Shown: positions 1 through 7,503 of the stretch, in pieces
Layout of the letters: each line of letters opens with the position of its first letter
How positions within the stretch are numbered: position 1 is the first letter of the stretch
DNA from: a virus
Length of the DNA stretch: 61,811 nucleotides
IMG/VR virus record: IMGVR_UViG_3300047496_000047
Location: 1 to 61,811 of that record
Direction: 5' to 3' (one strand)
Notes under the pieces: generated by a model
Seen by the model: the letters and a program-made list of their open reading frames with translations, nothing else
Database searches by the model: none
What the model was told of the DNA's origin: nothing
Made by a program: the position numbers and the translations under genes

Positions 1-96
1 ATGGGATATCAGAAGGTTGCTGTAGTCGTTACTGATGTTGATCCTCATACTGAAAGAGAAGTCCCTGGCTTTCTTGAATATGCAAAAGGACTATGA
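1..96 (+). CDS. ParB-like protein, C-terminal fragment (edge duplicate)
   Basis: This is the last 31 codons of the ParB-like gene that lies complete at 61349-61780. It is broken here only because the circle was opened inside it. The TGA stop overlaps the ATG of the next gene. Confidence 0.85.
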   Translation: MGYQKVAVVVTDVDPHTEREVPGFLEYAKGL

Positions 97-127
97 ATAA
101 GTTTAAACAGTTTTGGATAAATAAGAA
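1..127. repeat. Terminal duplication, left copy
   Basis: These 127 bases are identical to 61685-61811. An exact overlap of 127 is what a de Bruijn assembler with k=127 leaves on a circular contig, so I read it as an assembly overlap on a circular or circularly permuted genome, not a packaged terminal repeat. The unique genome would be about 61,684 bp. Confidence 0.9.
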
Positions 128-299
128 ATGGATCACTGCTAAAGATCTTAGACCTGGGATGAAATTCAATCCTGGGGGAGGAACTCCCAGAAAAGTATCT
201 GTCATAGGACAAAGCTCTAAGAAGGGAAAGATTGAAGTGATGTTTGATAATGGAGATTCTGCTAGTTTATATGAAGATACCAAAATAGAAATTAAATGA
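93..299 (+). CDS. Small basic hypothetical protein
   Basis: The product is 68 aa with no recognised family. It begins with a Lys/Trp-rich stretch, followed by a short beta-rich part (VSVIGQ, IEVMFDNGD) that could be a small beta-barrel. It overlaps the ParB-like gene by ATGA and the next gene by 4 nt, so it is translationally coupled inside the head-gene operon. A truncated second copy of its 5' end closes the window. Confidence 0.7.
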   Translation: MNKFKQFWINKKWITAKDLRPGMKFNPGGGTPRKVSVIGQSSKKGKIEVMFDNGDSASLYEDTKIEIK

Positions 300-721
300 G
301 TGCTCTAAAGACATATCTAAAACTTCAAAAAGGATACTCCAAAGAAGGAGAGAAGCTCACTAGAAAAGAAGTCGTTGAAGTTCAAGATATCGTAGCCAAT
401 CTTCAAGCTAAAGGGAAGTCTGCTACTTCTATCATTAAGTACCTTCAAGGATGGAATGGCAAATTGAGTGAATACTGGAAGGCCAAGAGAGCTTTTGACA
501 CTGAGCAGAAACGAATAGACTCACAGGAGACAATCGAGGCAGCAGGGGACCTTGATATATCTACATTTAAGGCAGTTCTCTCGCCACACGCGTGTCCTAT
601 ATGTAGAAGAAAGACTGATAATGGAACTAAGATATTCGATACTAAAGAACTTACTAAATCAGGATATGGTCATATTCCTCCATTCCACCCTAATTGCTAC
701 TGTACTTTAGTAGCTGAATGA
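296..721 (+). CDS. MuF-like head morphogenesis (minor capsid) protein, C-terminal-domain type
   Basis: The 141-aa product has an alpha-helical N-terminal half (residues 1-85) and a C-terminal C-x2-C motif (CPICRR) followed by GYGHIPPFHPNCYC. That Cys/His arrangement is typical of the C-terminus of Mu gpF/SPP1 gp7-like proteins, which bind the portal and enter the head. The protein is short for the family (often over 250 aa), so it may be a reduced form. Its position among connector genes supports a minor head protein. The family link is by motif only. Confidence 0.6.
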   Translation: MSALKTYLKLQKGYSKEGEKLTRKEVVEVQDIVANLQAKGKSATSIIKYLQGWNGKLSEYWKAKRAFDTEQKRIDSQETIEAAGDLDISTFKAVLSPHACPICRRKTDNGTKIFDTKELTKSGYGHIPPFHPNCYCTLVAE

Positions 722-722
722 T

Positions 723-1154
723 ATGAAAAGAGGATTCACATGTGGCGCTTTTGATCTATTACATGCCGGCCACTATATGATGTTTAGAGAGGCTAAAGAA
801 CATTGTGATCATTTAACTGTTCTTCTTCAGACTGATCCGAATATTGACCGGCCGGAAAAGAATAAACCCATAGAGTCTATAGAAGAAAGAAAGATCAAGC
901 TAATGGCTTGCCGATACATCGACGACATTATTGAATATGAGACTGAAGCAGATTTATTCTCTCTTATAGATGAGAGTGACTTCGATATACGAATCATCGG
1001 AATGGATCATAAAGGGAAACCTTTTACAGGAGATTCTCTTATTTCTAAGTCTATGGAGGTCTATTACAACACCAGAGATCATCCATATTCCACTACCAAT
1101 CTCCGAAAGAGAGTGTATGAAGCTGAGAAACTAAAATGGGATCATTTAGCATAA
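723..1154 (+). CDS. Glycerol-3-phosphate cytidylyltransferase-like nucleotidyltransferase
   Basis: The 143-aa protein has the cytidylyltransferase signature: GAFDLLHAGH near the N-terminus (HxGH, which binds the CTP phosphates) and YSTTNLRKR near the C-terminus (the R-x-S-T-T loop). Length fits TagD/GCT enzymes (about 130 aa), which make CDP-glycerol from CTP and glycerol 3-phosphate; the true substrate is unknown. It sits inside the head-tail module, far from the sugar cassette at 42.8-50.5 kb, but may feed decoration of virion or host glycopolymers. It overlaps the next gene by 19 nt. Confidence 0.8.
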   Translation: MKRGFTCGAFDLLHAGHYMMFREAKEHCDHLTVLLQTDPNIDRPEKNKPIESIEERKIKLMACRYIDDIIEYETEADLFSLIDESDFDIRIIGMDHKGKPFTGDSLISKSMEVYYNTRDHPYSTTNLRKRVYEAEKLKWDHLA

Positions 1155-1633
1155 AAGGCGGAGCAGCAGAGATCAATAGTGTTATCGAGAGATACTATAA
1201 AATCAAAGACAAAGCAGATCTTGCTATGCTCTCGAAGATGAAGTATGCTATTAATCAACTCGTTTATAAAACGGCTAGAGCAAGACGACCCAAGATCTCT
1301 ATCCAAGAGCATGTTGCTTTAGGAAGACCGAAAAAAGTAAATGGTAGACCTGCATATCGAGTAAGTGACCCTAATGCTACCCTCGGAGTTCCAGTTAGAT
1401 CTGGCAATCTTCAGATCTCTATTTTAAAAGAAGTCAAACAGACCAATGGGAAAGTTCAAGGGAGAGTATATATCAAAGGCCCCGGTCAGAAGTATGCCAA
1501 ATATATCGAATTTGGTACATCTAGGATGAGAGCTCGCCCCTTTATGAGACCTGCTCTTAATTTAAATCTAAAAGCTATTAGAAAGAGATTCTTAGATAAC
1601 GGAATCAATGAGAAGAATGAACCCGATAGCTAA
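1136..1633 (+). CDS. HK97 gp10-like tail completion protein
   Basis: The product is 165 aa, basic, with an N-terminal helix and a C-terminal segment KYIEFGTSRMRARPFMRPAL. The pattern Y-x-E-F-G-T...P-F-x-R-P-A is the hallmark of HK97 gp10-like proteins, which sit at the head-tail interface of siphoviruses. The following gene matches the usual next gene in the connector series. Confidence 0.75.
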   Translation: MGSFSIKGGAAEINSVIERYYKIKDKADLAMLSKMKYAINQLVYKTARARRPKISIQEHVALGRPKKVNGRPAYRVSDPNATLGVPVRSGNLQISILKEVKQTNGKVQGRVYIKGPGQKYAKYIEFGTSRMRARPFMRPALNLNLKAIRKRFLDNGINEKNEPDS

Positions 1634-1673
1634 TAGTAAGAACACTCTTTGAATCGTTAGAATATAGATACAG

Positions 1674-2084
1674 ATGCTAGAGATCCTTCAAAATATGATA
1701 TCTGTATTGACTGGAGATGCAACTCTCATTAGTCTCGTTCCTGCTACTAACATATTAGTTGGACCAGTAGACATCGTAACAGAGGCTCAGTTAGGTCTCA
1801 TTCTTCCTCAAGTCAATCTTCAGACAGTAAGCGAAGTCTCTCGATCTGTTCCGTCCAATACTCGAGATACTGATATCCAAATAGATATATGGAGTCGAGT
1901 TTCTCAACTAGAAATCGAAAACATATACGAAAGGATCATCACTCTTCTCAACTATACTTCTCCAGTACAAGGATCAGCTAAAATCTTCTGGGAAAGATTA
2001 GGAGGAGCAGTGGATCAGTATGAAGGAGATAGAAGGATATGGCATCGAGCAATGACGTATCGAGTATGGGCGATCAAACCCTAA
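1674..2084 (+). CDS. Tail terminator / minor tail protein candidate
   Basis: The 136-aa product begins with a helix (MLEILQNMISVLTGD) and has DTDIQIDIWSR in the middle, which resembles the conserved beta strand of gpU/tail-terminator-like proteins (often IQIDxWS). It comes after the gp10-like gene and before the tail tube gene, the usual place for a tail terminator. No Shine-Dalgarno is visible. Confidence 0.6.
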   Translation: MLEILQNMISVLTGDATLISLVPATNILVGPVDIVTEAQLGLILPQVNLQTVSEVSRSVPSNTRDTDIQIDIWSRVSQLEIENIYERIITLLNYTSPVQGSAKIFWERLGGAVDQYEGDRRIWHRAMTYRVWAIKP

Positions 2085-2098
2085 TTATTAATTAATAG
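2085..2098. repeat. 14-bp direct repeat flanking a small acidic gene, copy 1
   Basis: TTATTAATTAATAG occurs here directly after the preceding stop, and again at 2261-2274 directly after the stop of the small acidic gene. The two copies bracket that gene. Confidence 0.8.
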
Positions 2099-2107
2099 AA
2101 TAATCAC

Positions 2108-2260
2108 ATGTCGGAAGACGAAAAAGTAGTTCATGAAGCAGAAGTAGAAGAAACTCCTGAAGAGGAAACACCAGTTACAGAGGATCCTCAGGGAGATGTT
2201 TTGCCAGATACAGGATTCGATCCTGACTCTGAAGCAAATACGACAGGGAATCAAGTTTAG
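2108..2260 (+). CDS. Very acidic 50-aa protein
   Basis: The ORF reads MSEDEKVVHEAEVEE..., with Glu/Asp making up roughly two fifths of residues and no hydrophobic core. It ends in NTTGNQV and is probably disordered. It sits between connector and tail tube genes and might be a tail chaperone-like or decoration peptide. The function is unknown. Confidence 0.65.
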   Translation: MSEDEKVVHEAEVEETPEEETPVTEDPQGDVLPDTGFDPDSEANTTGNQV

Positions 2261-2274
2261 TTATTAATTAATAG
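2261..2274. repeat. 14-bp direct repeat, copy 2
   Basis: This is an identical copy of TTATTAATTAATAG at 2085-2098. The next gene starts 10 nt later, so the repeat doubles as its AT-rich leader. Confidence 0.8.
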
Positions 2275-2283
2275 GAAATTATA

Positions 2284-2757
2284 ATGTCGAATTCATTCAC
2301 AAACCCAGGTGTACCTATCACAACTAGGATCACCTTTAACTCGGGTACTCTTGACTTTGGATCGAACCGTGTCGTAGAGGTGGATAACGTTAGTCTTTCA
2401 ATCGACTATACGCTTAGCCCACTCTACGTTCTTGGTTCTATCCAGCCTCAGGATTATTGCCGATCGACTCAGAAATGTTCCTTCACAGCAAAGATCAAAT
2501 CTTTTGCTCCGGAGTTGTACATGGATGACTTCGGTTCATCGACCATTGGTTCACCTCAGGAGATTGACCTCTTGGATGGGCAACCAACTCTTTTGAGTCC
2601 AGTCTTTACCTTCTTCGATAGGAATAACAAGCAGTATCAGTATCAGTTCAGTGGAGCCCTCTTTAAGAGCTATAAGTTGAATGCTAAAATGGAAGACTAC
2701 GCAGAATGGGACATCGAGCTTGAAGCTAAGGGAGTAGTTCTCATCTATACAGCATAA
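2284..2757 (+). CDS. Major tail tube protein
   Basis: The 157-aa product is beta-rich with a central positively and negatively charged loop region, and contains no contractile-sheath neighbour. Position directly before an overlapping chaperone pair and the tape measure gene is the conserved siphovirus order. No diagnostic residue motif was identified, so the call is based mainly on synteny and size. Its stop overlaps the next start. Confidence 0.75.
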   Translation: MSNSFTNPGVPITTRITFNSGTLDFGSNRVVEVDNVSLSIDYTLSPLYVLGSIQPQDYCRSTQKCSFTAKIKSFAPELYMDDFGSSTIGSPQEIDLLDGQPTLLSPVFTFFDRNNKQYQYQFSGALFKSYKLNAKMEDYAEWDIELEAKGVVLIYTA

Positions 2758-3122
2758 TGAACGATTCTATCTACAGATTAGTAAATCCTGAATTCAATTT
2801 AGAGTTTGCTGGAAAAGAATATCGAGTTAGGAAAGCAAACTTAGACAAAGCTCTTCAGTATCAGACTAAAGTAAAAGAACTCAGCGAAGAGAAATCCGAG
2901 GCAATGACTCTTAAGATCGCAGCATTCTGCCTTTATCTCGTTTTGAAGGATTCAGATCCCACTATCACAGAAGAGTTCGTTTGGAACAATACCCCAGGAG
3001 ATATTGATCCCCTGGAATGTATGGTAACATTGGGTTTTATGAGCCCCAAGAAGGCGGAAACAGCTCAGATCATAAAGGGTCTGATAGAAAAGAAACAGAC
3101 TTCCGACAGCTCTTCATCCTGA
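2757..3122 (+). CDS. Tail assembly chaperone, short form (gpG-like)
   Basis: The 121-aa protein lies between tail tube and tape measure genes. In siphoviruses this gene makes a chaperone that coats the tape measure protein during tail assembly, with a fraction of ribosomes slipping to make a longer GT-type product. The C-terminus (QTSDSSSS) is polar and low complexity. A slippery heptamer lies 84 nt before the stop (see the frameshift entry). Confidence 0.8.
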   Translation: MNDSIYRLVNPEFNLEFAGKEYRVRKANLDKALQYQTKVKELSEEKSEAMTLKIAAFCLYLVLKDSDPTITEEFVWNNTPGDIDPLECMVTLGFMSPKKAETAQIIKGLIEKKQTSDSSSS

Positions 3123-3304
3123 TCACTGAGAAGACAGGATGGACTCCGATGGAGATAAGGGAACTCACAATAGGACAGATCAATGAGTATGTTAAAGGAT
3201 GGGCATCATCCAATGAGAAACCTCAAACAAACCCAACAGAAACAGAAGAGAATGTGGATATGTTCAACCTAGCTTCTGGTATACCTGTCATAAAGAAGAA
3301 ATAA
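2757..3304 (+). CDS. Tail assembly chaperone, frameshifted long form (gpGT-like)
   Basis: If ribosomes slip -1 at 3032-3038, the first 94 codons join the frame that continues through 3304, giving a product of about 182 aa. The added part includes LFILITEKTGWTPMEIRELT, a hydrophobic/helical segment resembling the T domain of tail chaperones, which binds the tube subunit. The downstream frame has an ATG at 3017 but no ribosome binding site, which favours frameshifting over independent initiation. Confidence 0.7.
3032..3038 (+). promoter_or_regulatory. Candidate -1 ribosomal slippery site GGGTTTT
   Basis: Read in the upstream frame the heptamer is G GGT TTT, a canonical X-XXY-YYZ arrangement in which both tRNAs can re-pair after slipping back one base. 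It lies inside the 106-nt overlap between the gpG-like frame and the downstream -1 frame, exactly where tail chaperone genes slip. Confidence 0.75.
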
Positions 3305-4798
3305 ATGTTAGATACACTCGAGATTCTTATAGAAGCAGACGCATCGGGTCTTACAAGTCAGCTTAAAGACGCTGGCAATAAGATTACGCAGTTTGTAGAT
3401 AATATGAATCATCAGGAGGTATCATGGACTGAGATTCTTGCAAAAGACGTCTCTCCTGCTCTTATTGCTTCTATTGCAGCAACGGTAGCTACGTCTATCA
3501 CTCAAGCTCTTCAGTTACAGACTGCAGTTCAAGCAGCTCAGCAGACTACTAATCCAGAAGCAGGACAAACTGCTGCAGATATGACTGCACAGTCGATCGC
3601 CTTGTCAGAACAGACTGGGCAATCTGCTCAGGATATAGCTAATGCCATGGCAATTGTTAATCAGACGTTTAAAAATACTGCAGATTCTCAGGCAATCTTG
3701 AATACGGTTACAGATGAATCTTACATCAAAGGTACTTCAGTTGTAAGTATGGCTCAACAGTTGGTTCCTCTCTTTCAAGAATGGGGGGTAACAGGAGCTC
3801 AGTCTGCTCAAGTAATGGCAGATATTAATGCAGCAGTGGCTTCAGGAGAAATCCCATTCAATACTCTGATCGATAATTTGACTCAGGTGGGTCCTGCTTT
3901 AAGCAAAGTTTCCAATCTTCAAGACGTAGCTTCAGGAGCTGAATTGGCATCTGCAACCCCAGGGATGGATGCAGCATCTGCTCTTCAAGGAGTTCAAACG
4001 ATGGCACAAGCTGTTCAGAATCCATTAAGCCAAGCTGGAGTCCTTCTTGGGGGTATTGTAAATAAGATCAAGACCGGAGGAATCGGGGCAGGATTTGCTG
4101 ACATTGCTAGTCATATCCAATCAGCAGGATCCGCAGCTCAAGCTCTTTATGGAAATATCGGGCTTGATGCAAACTCAATCACTCACTTTCAGAATACCAG
4201 TACTCCTGCACTCCTTGCAATTGATCAGCAAATCCTTGAATTAATCAAGAATGCTGGAACTTTGCCTGATCAGATGAAGAAGAGCGAGACTGCTACTAAA
4301 GATCTGATGGCGGCATGGAATACGTTTGTAGATATCCTATTGACCAATGAAGCTCCCCCTCTTCTTAAAGTATTGACTGATGGACTCAGTGGGATCTCTA
4401 ATGCAACTAAAGCATATGATAATCTCTTGAATGATCCAGCAAGTTTTGTCAAAGTACTCGGAAATCAGGACTTCTGGAATGCTTTAGGAGACAATTTTCA
4501 CACTATCGGGAAGGATATGCTTGATATCATTACGATAGGAGCAGACAATCCGATTAAGAATTGGGCTAATTCTACAGTTAATTCAATATCAGGAGGACTT
4601 AAAGCACTGATCGATACTAAAGGAGCAGCATTGGAAAATCCTGGAGTTGGATTAACCCCTAACTTAGTAAGTAATACAGGAGCAGCTAATTCGTCTGGAA
4701 ATAACATTACAGTGAATGTCAATGTCGAGGCATCATCAAGCCCACTAGCAACCGGAATGCAAATTGGGCAAGGAATTAAAACAGCAATTTCACGATAA
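3305..4798 (+). CDS. Tape measure protein
   Basis: The 497-aa product is Ala/Gln/Ser-rich and mostly helical, follows the frameshifted chaperone pair, and is the longest tail-shaft gene. It starts MLDTLEILIEADASGL, a beta-strand opening common in tape measure proteins. At 497 residues it is short for the family. At about 0.15 nm per residue the rule of thumb predicts a tail near 75 nm. The C-terminus has a beta strand NNITVNVNVEAS. The stop overlaps the next ATG. Confidence 0.8.
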   Translation: MLDTLEILIEADASGLTSQLKDAGNKITQFVDNMNHQEVSWTEILAKDVSPALIASIAATVATSITQALQLQTAVQAAQQTTNPEAGQTAADMTAQSIALSEQTGQSAQDIANAMAIVNQTFKNTADSQAILNTVTDESYIKGTSVVSMAQQLVPLFQEWGVTGAQSAQVMADINAAVASGEIPFNTLIDNLTQVGPALSKVSNLQDVASGAELASATPGMDAASALQGVQTMAQAVQNPLSQAGVLLGGIVNKIKTGGIGAGFADIASHIQSAGSAAQALYGNIGLDANSITHFQNTSTPALLAIDQQILELIKNAGTLPDQMKKSETATKDLMAAWNTFVDILLTNEAPPLLKVLTDGLSGISNATKAYDNLLNDPASFVKVLGNQDFWNALGDNFHTIGKDMLDIITIGADNPIKNWANSTVNSISGGLKALIDTKGAALENPGVGLTPNLVSNTGAANSSGNNITVNVNVEASSSPLATGMQIGQGIKTAISR

Positions 4799-5226
4799 TG
4801 TATACCTACGTAATCATTGATGGATTCAAATATGCAGTACAACAGGGAACTTATATGAGGAAATGGGTACGACAATTCACTGCTAATCTTGTTGCTAATC
4901 TGGTAGAACTCAACTTCATTGACAGAGGACCAGGAATTAAAACATATGACTTTTCTCTTCATCTTGCCAGTTGGGATCCTTCTTCTGAACCATATAAAGC
5001 AGGAATCACACAGACAGCTCTTCAACAGATGACTAATCTGGAAAACTCATATGAAAAAGTCAATACTGCAGTTCAATTTATAGATCCATTAGGAAATCCA
5101 CCTGACCCTTCTACCCCTGGAGTCTATTTCACTAATCTTACACAGAGAATACCGGACTACTCGACTAACCAGAAGATTTATTTCATAGTAGACGTAGAGA
5201 TCGTCGAATCATTAACTGCAATATAA
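4798..5226 (+). CDS. Distal tail-associated protein, unknown family
   Basis: The 142-aa product follows the tape measure gene with a 1-nt overlap, the place usually taken by distal tail proteins. It has alternating beta segments (YTYVIIDGFKYAVQQG near the start) and is far shorter than Dit proteins (over 200 aa). Structural role inferred from position only. Confidence 0.5.
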   Translation: MYTYVIIDGFKYAVQQGTYMRKWVRQFTANLVANLVELNFIDRGPGIKTYDFSLHLASWDPSSEPYKAGITQTALQQMTNLENSYEKVNTAVQFIDPLGNPPDPSTPGVYFTNLTQRIPDYSTNQKIYFIVDVEIVESLTAI

Positions 5227-5227
5227 A

Positions 5228-5764
5228 ATGTCTACCCAACCACAGCTTACATTTCAACAGAACGTTACTCCGTATTCGACTATTACTTCGGAGACTTATC
5301 AGTCGACTTCTCCATCTGGAGCTCCACTTCCTGTACTTCAAGGAACTCAATCCAATCACTTTTATTTCCGAGTCTATAATAACTGGGCACTTGCTGCAGG
5401 TATTGCAACAGCAGTTAATGTTTTCGTCACTACTTACGATGGGATAGGAACAGGATCACATACCGCATTCAAAGCAGTAGTATCCCAGACTTGGATTCAT
5501 ATGTTAGAGAATGGATATGGTGAATCTGCAGGTACTCCCGGTCCATTCACTTCTTATATCGGAAGTGACACAAACGTAGGAGGAGTATTCGTTTATAATC
5601 CAGAAGTAGGATCGAATGGAGTATCACTGTCTCAGATTAGAGCAGGATCTAACCAAGCCGGAGTAGGATTCATTGAATTCCAGAGTTATGCTTATGTTCC
5701 TACTAATGCTACGAACAATACCTCTACGTTCTCTATCTCAGTAGGATATGAATGGACAAGTTAA
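5228..5764 (+). CDS. Beta-rich virion protein, unknown
   Basis: The 178-aa product is rich in Ser/Thr/Gly and aromatic residues, has almost no charged residues and resembles a beta-sandwich structural protein. It lies 1 nt after the previous gene, and its start has no Shine-Dalgarno. It is probably a tail-tip or decoration component; no family recognised. Confidence 0.5.
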   Translation: MSTQPQLTFQQNVTPYSTITSETYQSTSPSGAPLPVLQGTQSNHFYFRVYNNWALAAGIATAVNVFVTTYDGIGTGSHTAFKAVVSQTWIHMLENGYGESAGTPGPFTSYIGSDTNVGGVFVYNPEVGSNGVSLSQIRAGSNQAGVGFIEFQSYAYVPTNATNNTSTFSISVGYEWTS

Positions 5765-5773
5765 ATCAAATAC

Positions 5774-6184
5774 ATGATATCAGATCAATTCCCTAAAGCA
5801 GAAAGACAAGATGACTTCCATGAAGTTTCATATTTCGAAGTAGTCTTTGAAGACGGTTCAGTTAGAGATGAAAAAGACTTGAATTGGTCTGATATTTCTC
5901 AAGAAATGATCGTAGATTATAAAGAAAAACAGAAAACTGTCTTTGTTTCTATCCCTAAGATCAAAAAGATCAAAGTAACTCACAAGGATCTATCGGTAGA
6001 ATTGGATATACCGGACAATTGTCAAGTATACCAAGCAATACGATCAAATGCCACTCTTGTTCCCGGTCAACCCACTGTTCATTCGACAATAGGGCGAGTT
6101 ATTGGGCTAATAAAGGATAATCGAGTAGTAGAAGAGAGATTTATCAATATTCCCGAGAAGGTAGTCTTAGGATTCAAAGAATAA
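5774..6184 (+). CDS. Hypothetical tail-region protein
   Basis: The 136-aa product is charged, unlike its Gly/Ser-rich neighbours. Short beta strands (FVSIPKIKKIKVTH) are followed by a Val/Ile-rich C-terminal half. No family recognised. Its placement before two adhesin-like genes suggests a baseplate accessory or an assembly factor. Confidence 0.45.
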   Translation: MISDQFPKAERQDDFHEVSYFEVVFEDGSVRDEKDLNWSDISQEMIVDYKEKQKTVFVSIPKIKKIKVTHKDLSVELDIPDNCQVYQAIRSNATLVPGQPTVHSTIGRVIGLIKDNRVVEERFINIPEKVVLGFKE

Positions 6185-6185
6185 T

Positions 6186-7502
6186 ATGTCTACATTTCAT
6201 CAATATATCAATAATGCAATAGGAACCGTTCAAAATAACCCTCTTTCTTCAGGAGGAACTACTCTTACGACAGACTCTACACTCGGAACTAAGCTCGCTG
6301 CACTTACTTTCCCATACTTTTTGACAATCTGGGGAGCTAATCTCAATCCTAATACTGATGCTAATATGGAGATTGTGACAGTAACTGCCAATCCTACTTC
6401 CAATAACTTCACAATTACTCGAGGATCTCAGTCTACTACTGGCGTTTCTCATGCTCAGGGATCGAATATTGCTCTTCTTTGGACTGCAGGTAATGCAAAT
6501 GATGCTATTCCTAGTGGTACTACATCACAGGGATCGATTTATTATATCAATGGATCGAATCTTCCTGCCCTATTAGCTCCCGGATCAGCAGGAACAGTTC
6601 TTTCTTCGAATGGGGCAAGTGCTAATCCTAGCTTCATCTCCGTTCCCTCTATTACATTCGGAGACGGGTCCGACGGGACTGTGACGATTTCAAGTCCTAC
6701 CACTCTTACCCGAGACATGTACTATTCTAGTCTTACAGTAAATAGCACGCTTACAACCGATGGATTTCGAATTTATGTAAGTGGAACTATCAATGGAAGT
6801 GGAACTATCACTTTTGGAACAGGAAATACAGGAAGTGGATTCTTTAAAGTTAACTTAGGAGGTGCAGGAGGAACTGGGCGTAGTAATGCAAATGGAAATA
6901 TCGGAACTACTCCAACAGCAGCAAATTCTATCGGAACATTAACCGCAGCGGGAGCAGGAGGACTCGGAGGACAAGGAAGCAATGGGCCTGCAACCGGAGG
7001 AACAGCAACTGCTGTAGTTCAAAGATTTGGAATCATTGCATCATTGACCTATCTTGGGCTTGATTTTTCTCTAACCGGAACATTTACTCCAGTTACGTCG
7101 TCATCAGCCGGAGCAGGCGGATCAGGAGGAGGAGGAACTGGAGGATCTGCTATCGGAGGAACAGGAGGAACAGGTGGAAATTCAGGAGGAACAGTCTGGA
7201 TATCTGCAGCAATATGGGCAGGAACATTTGTAATAGCCGCTCCTGGAAATGCAGGATTAACTGGATCAAACTTTACAGCTGGATCTGGTGGAGCCGGAGG
7301 TGGCGGAGGAGGAGGAGGAGGAAACGGAGGGGTAACCGTTACGATCTATGGTACTAAAACCTGGTCTGGATCATATAGCATTGCGGGCGGATCAGGAGGA
7401 GGGGGTGGCACAGGCACAGGTGGAAATAACGGATCTTCCGGAAGTTCAGGTTCATCTGGAGTTAGCTATGAACTTATTGCTTCCAGTGCATTCTTAAGAT
7501 AA
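6186..7502 (+). CDS. Glycine-rich tail adhesin
   Basis: The 438-aa product has a beta-rich N-terminal half and a C-terminal half dominated by Gly runs broken by Ser/Thr/Asn (for example GGAGGGGGGGGGNGGV). Polyglycine-II-type tips of this kind occur in phage receptor-binding adhesins such as those capping T-even long tail fibres. The N-terminus (aa 1-150) looks like a shared fibre-attachment module. Receptor recognition is inferred. Confidence 0.65.
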   Translation: MSTFHQYINNAIGTVQNNPLSSGGTTLTTDSTLGTKLAALTFPYFLTIWGANLNPNTDANMEIVTVTANPTSNNFTITRGSQSTTGVSHAQGSNIALLWTAGNANDAIPSGTTSQGSIYYINGSNLPALLAPGSAGTVLSSNGASANPSFISVPSITFGDGSDGTVTISSPTTLTRDMYYSSLTVNSTLTTDGFRIYVSGTINGSGTITFGTGNTGSGFFKVNLGGAGGTGRSNANGNIGTTPTAANSIGTLTAAGAGGLGGQGSNGPATGGTATAVVQRFGIIASLTYLGLDFSLTGTFTPVTSSSAGAGGSGGGGTGGSAIGGTGGTGGNSGGTVWISAAIWAGTFVIAAPGNAGLTGSNFTAGSGGAGGGGGGGGGNGGVTVTIYGTKTWSGSYSIAGGSGGGGGTGTGGNNGSSGSSGSSGVSYELIASSAFLR

Positions 7503-7503
7503 C

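Noticed and set aside
1-127. 127-bp direct terminal repeat as a packaged phage end
   Set aside because: The exact length 127 equals a common assembler k-mer, and genes run through the junction without break, so it is a circular-contig overlap.
4498-5025. 175-aa minus-strand ORF opposite the tape measure end
   Set aside because: It crosses the junction of two coupled rightward genes and has no promoter or start signal; it is a shadow.
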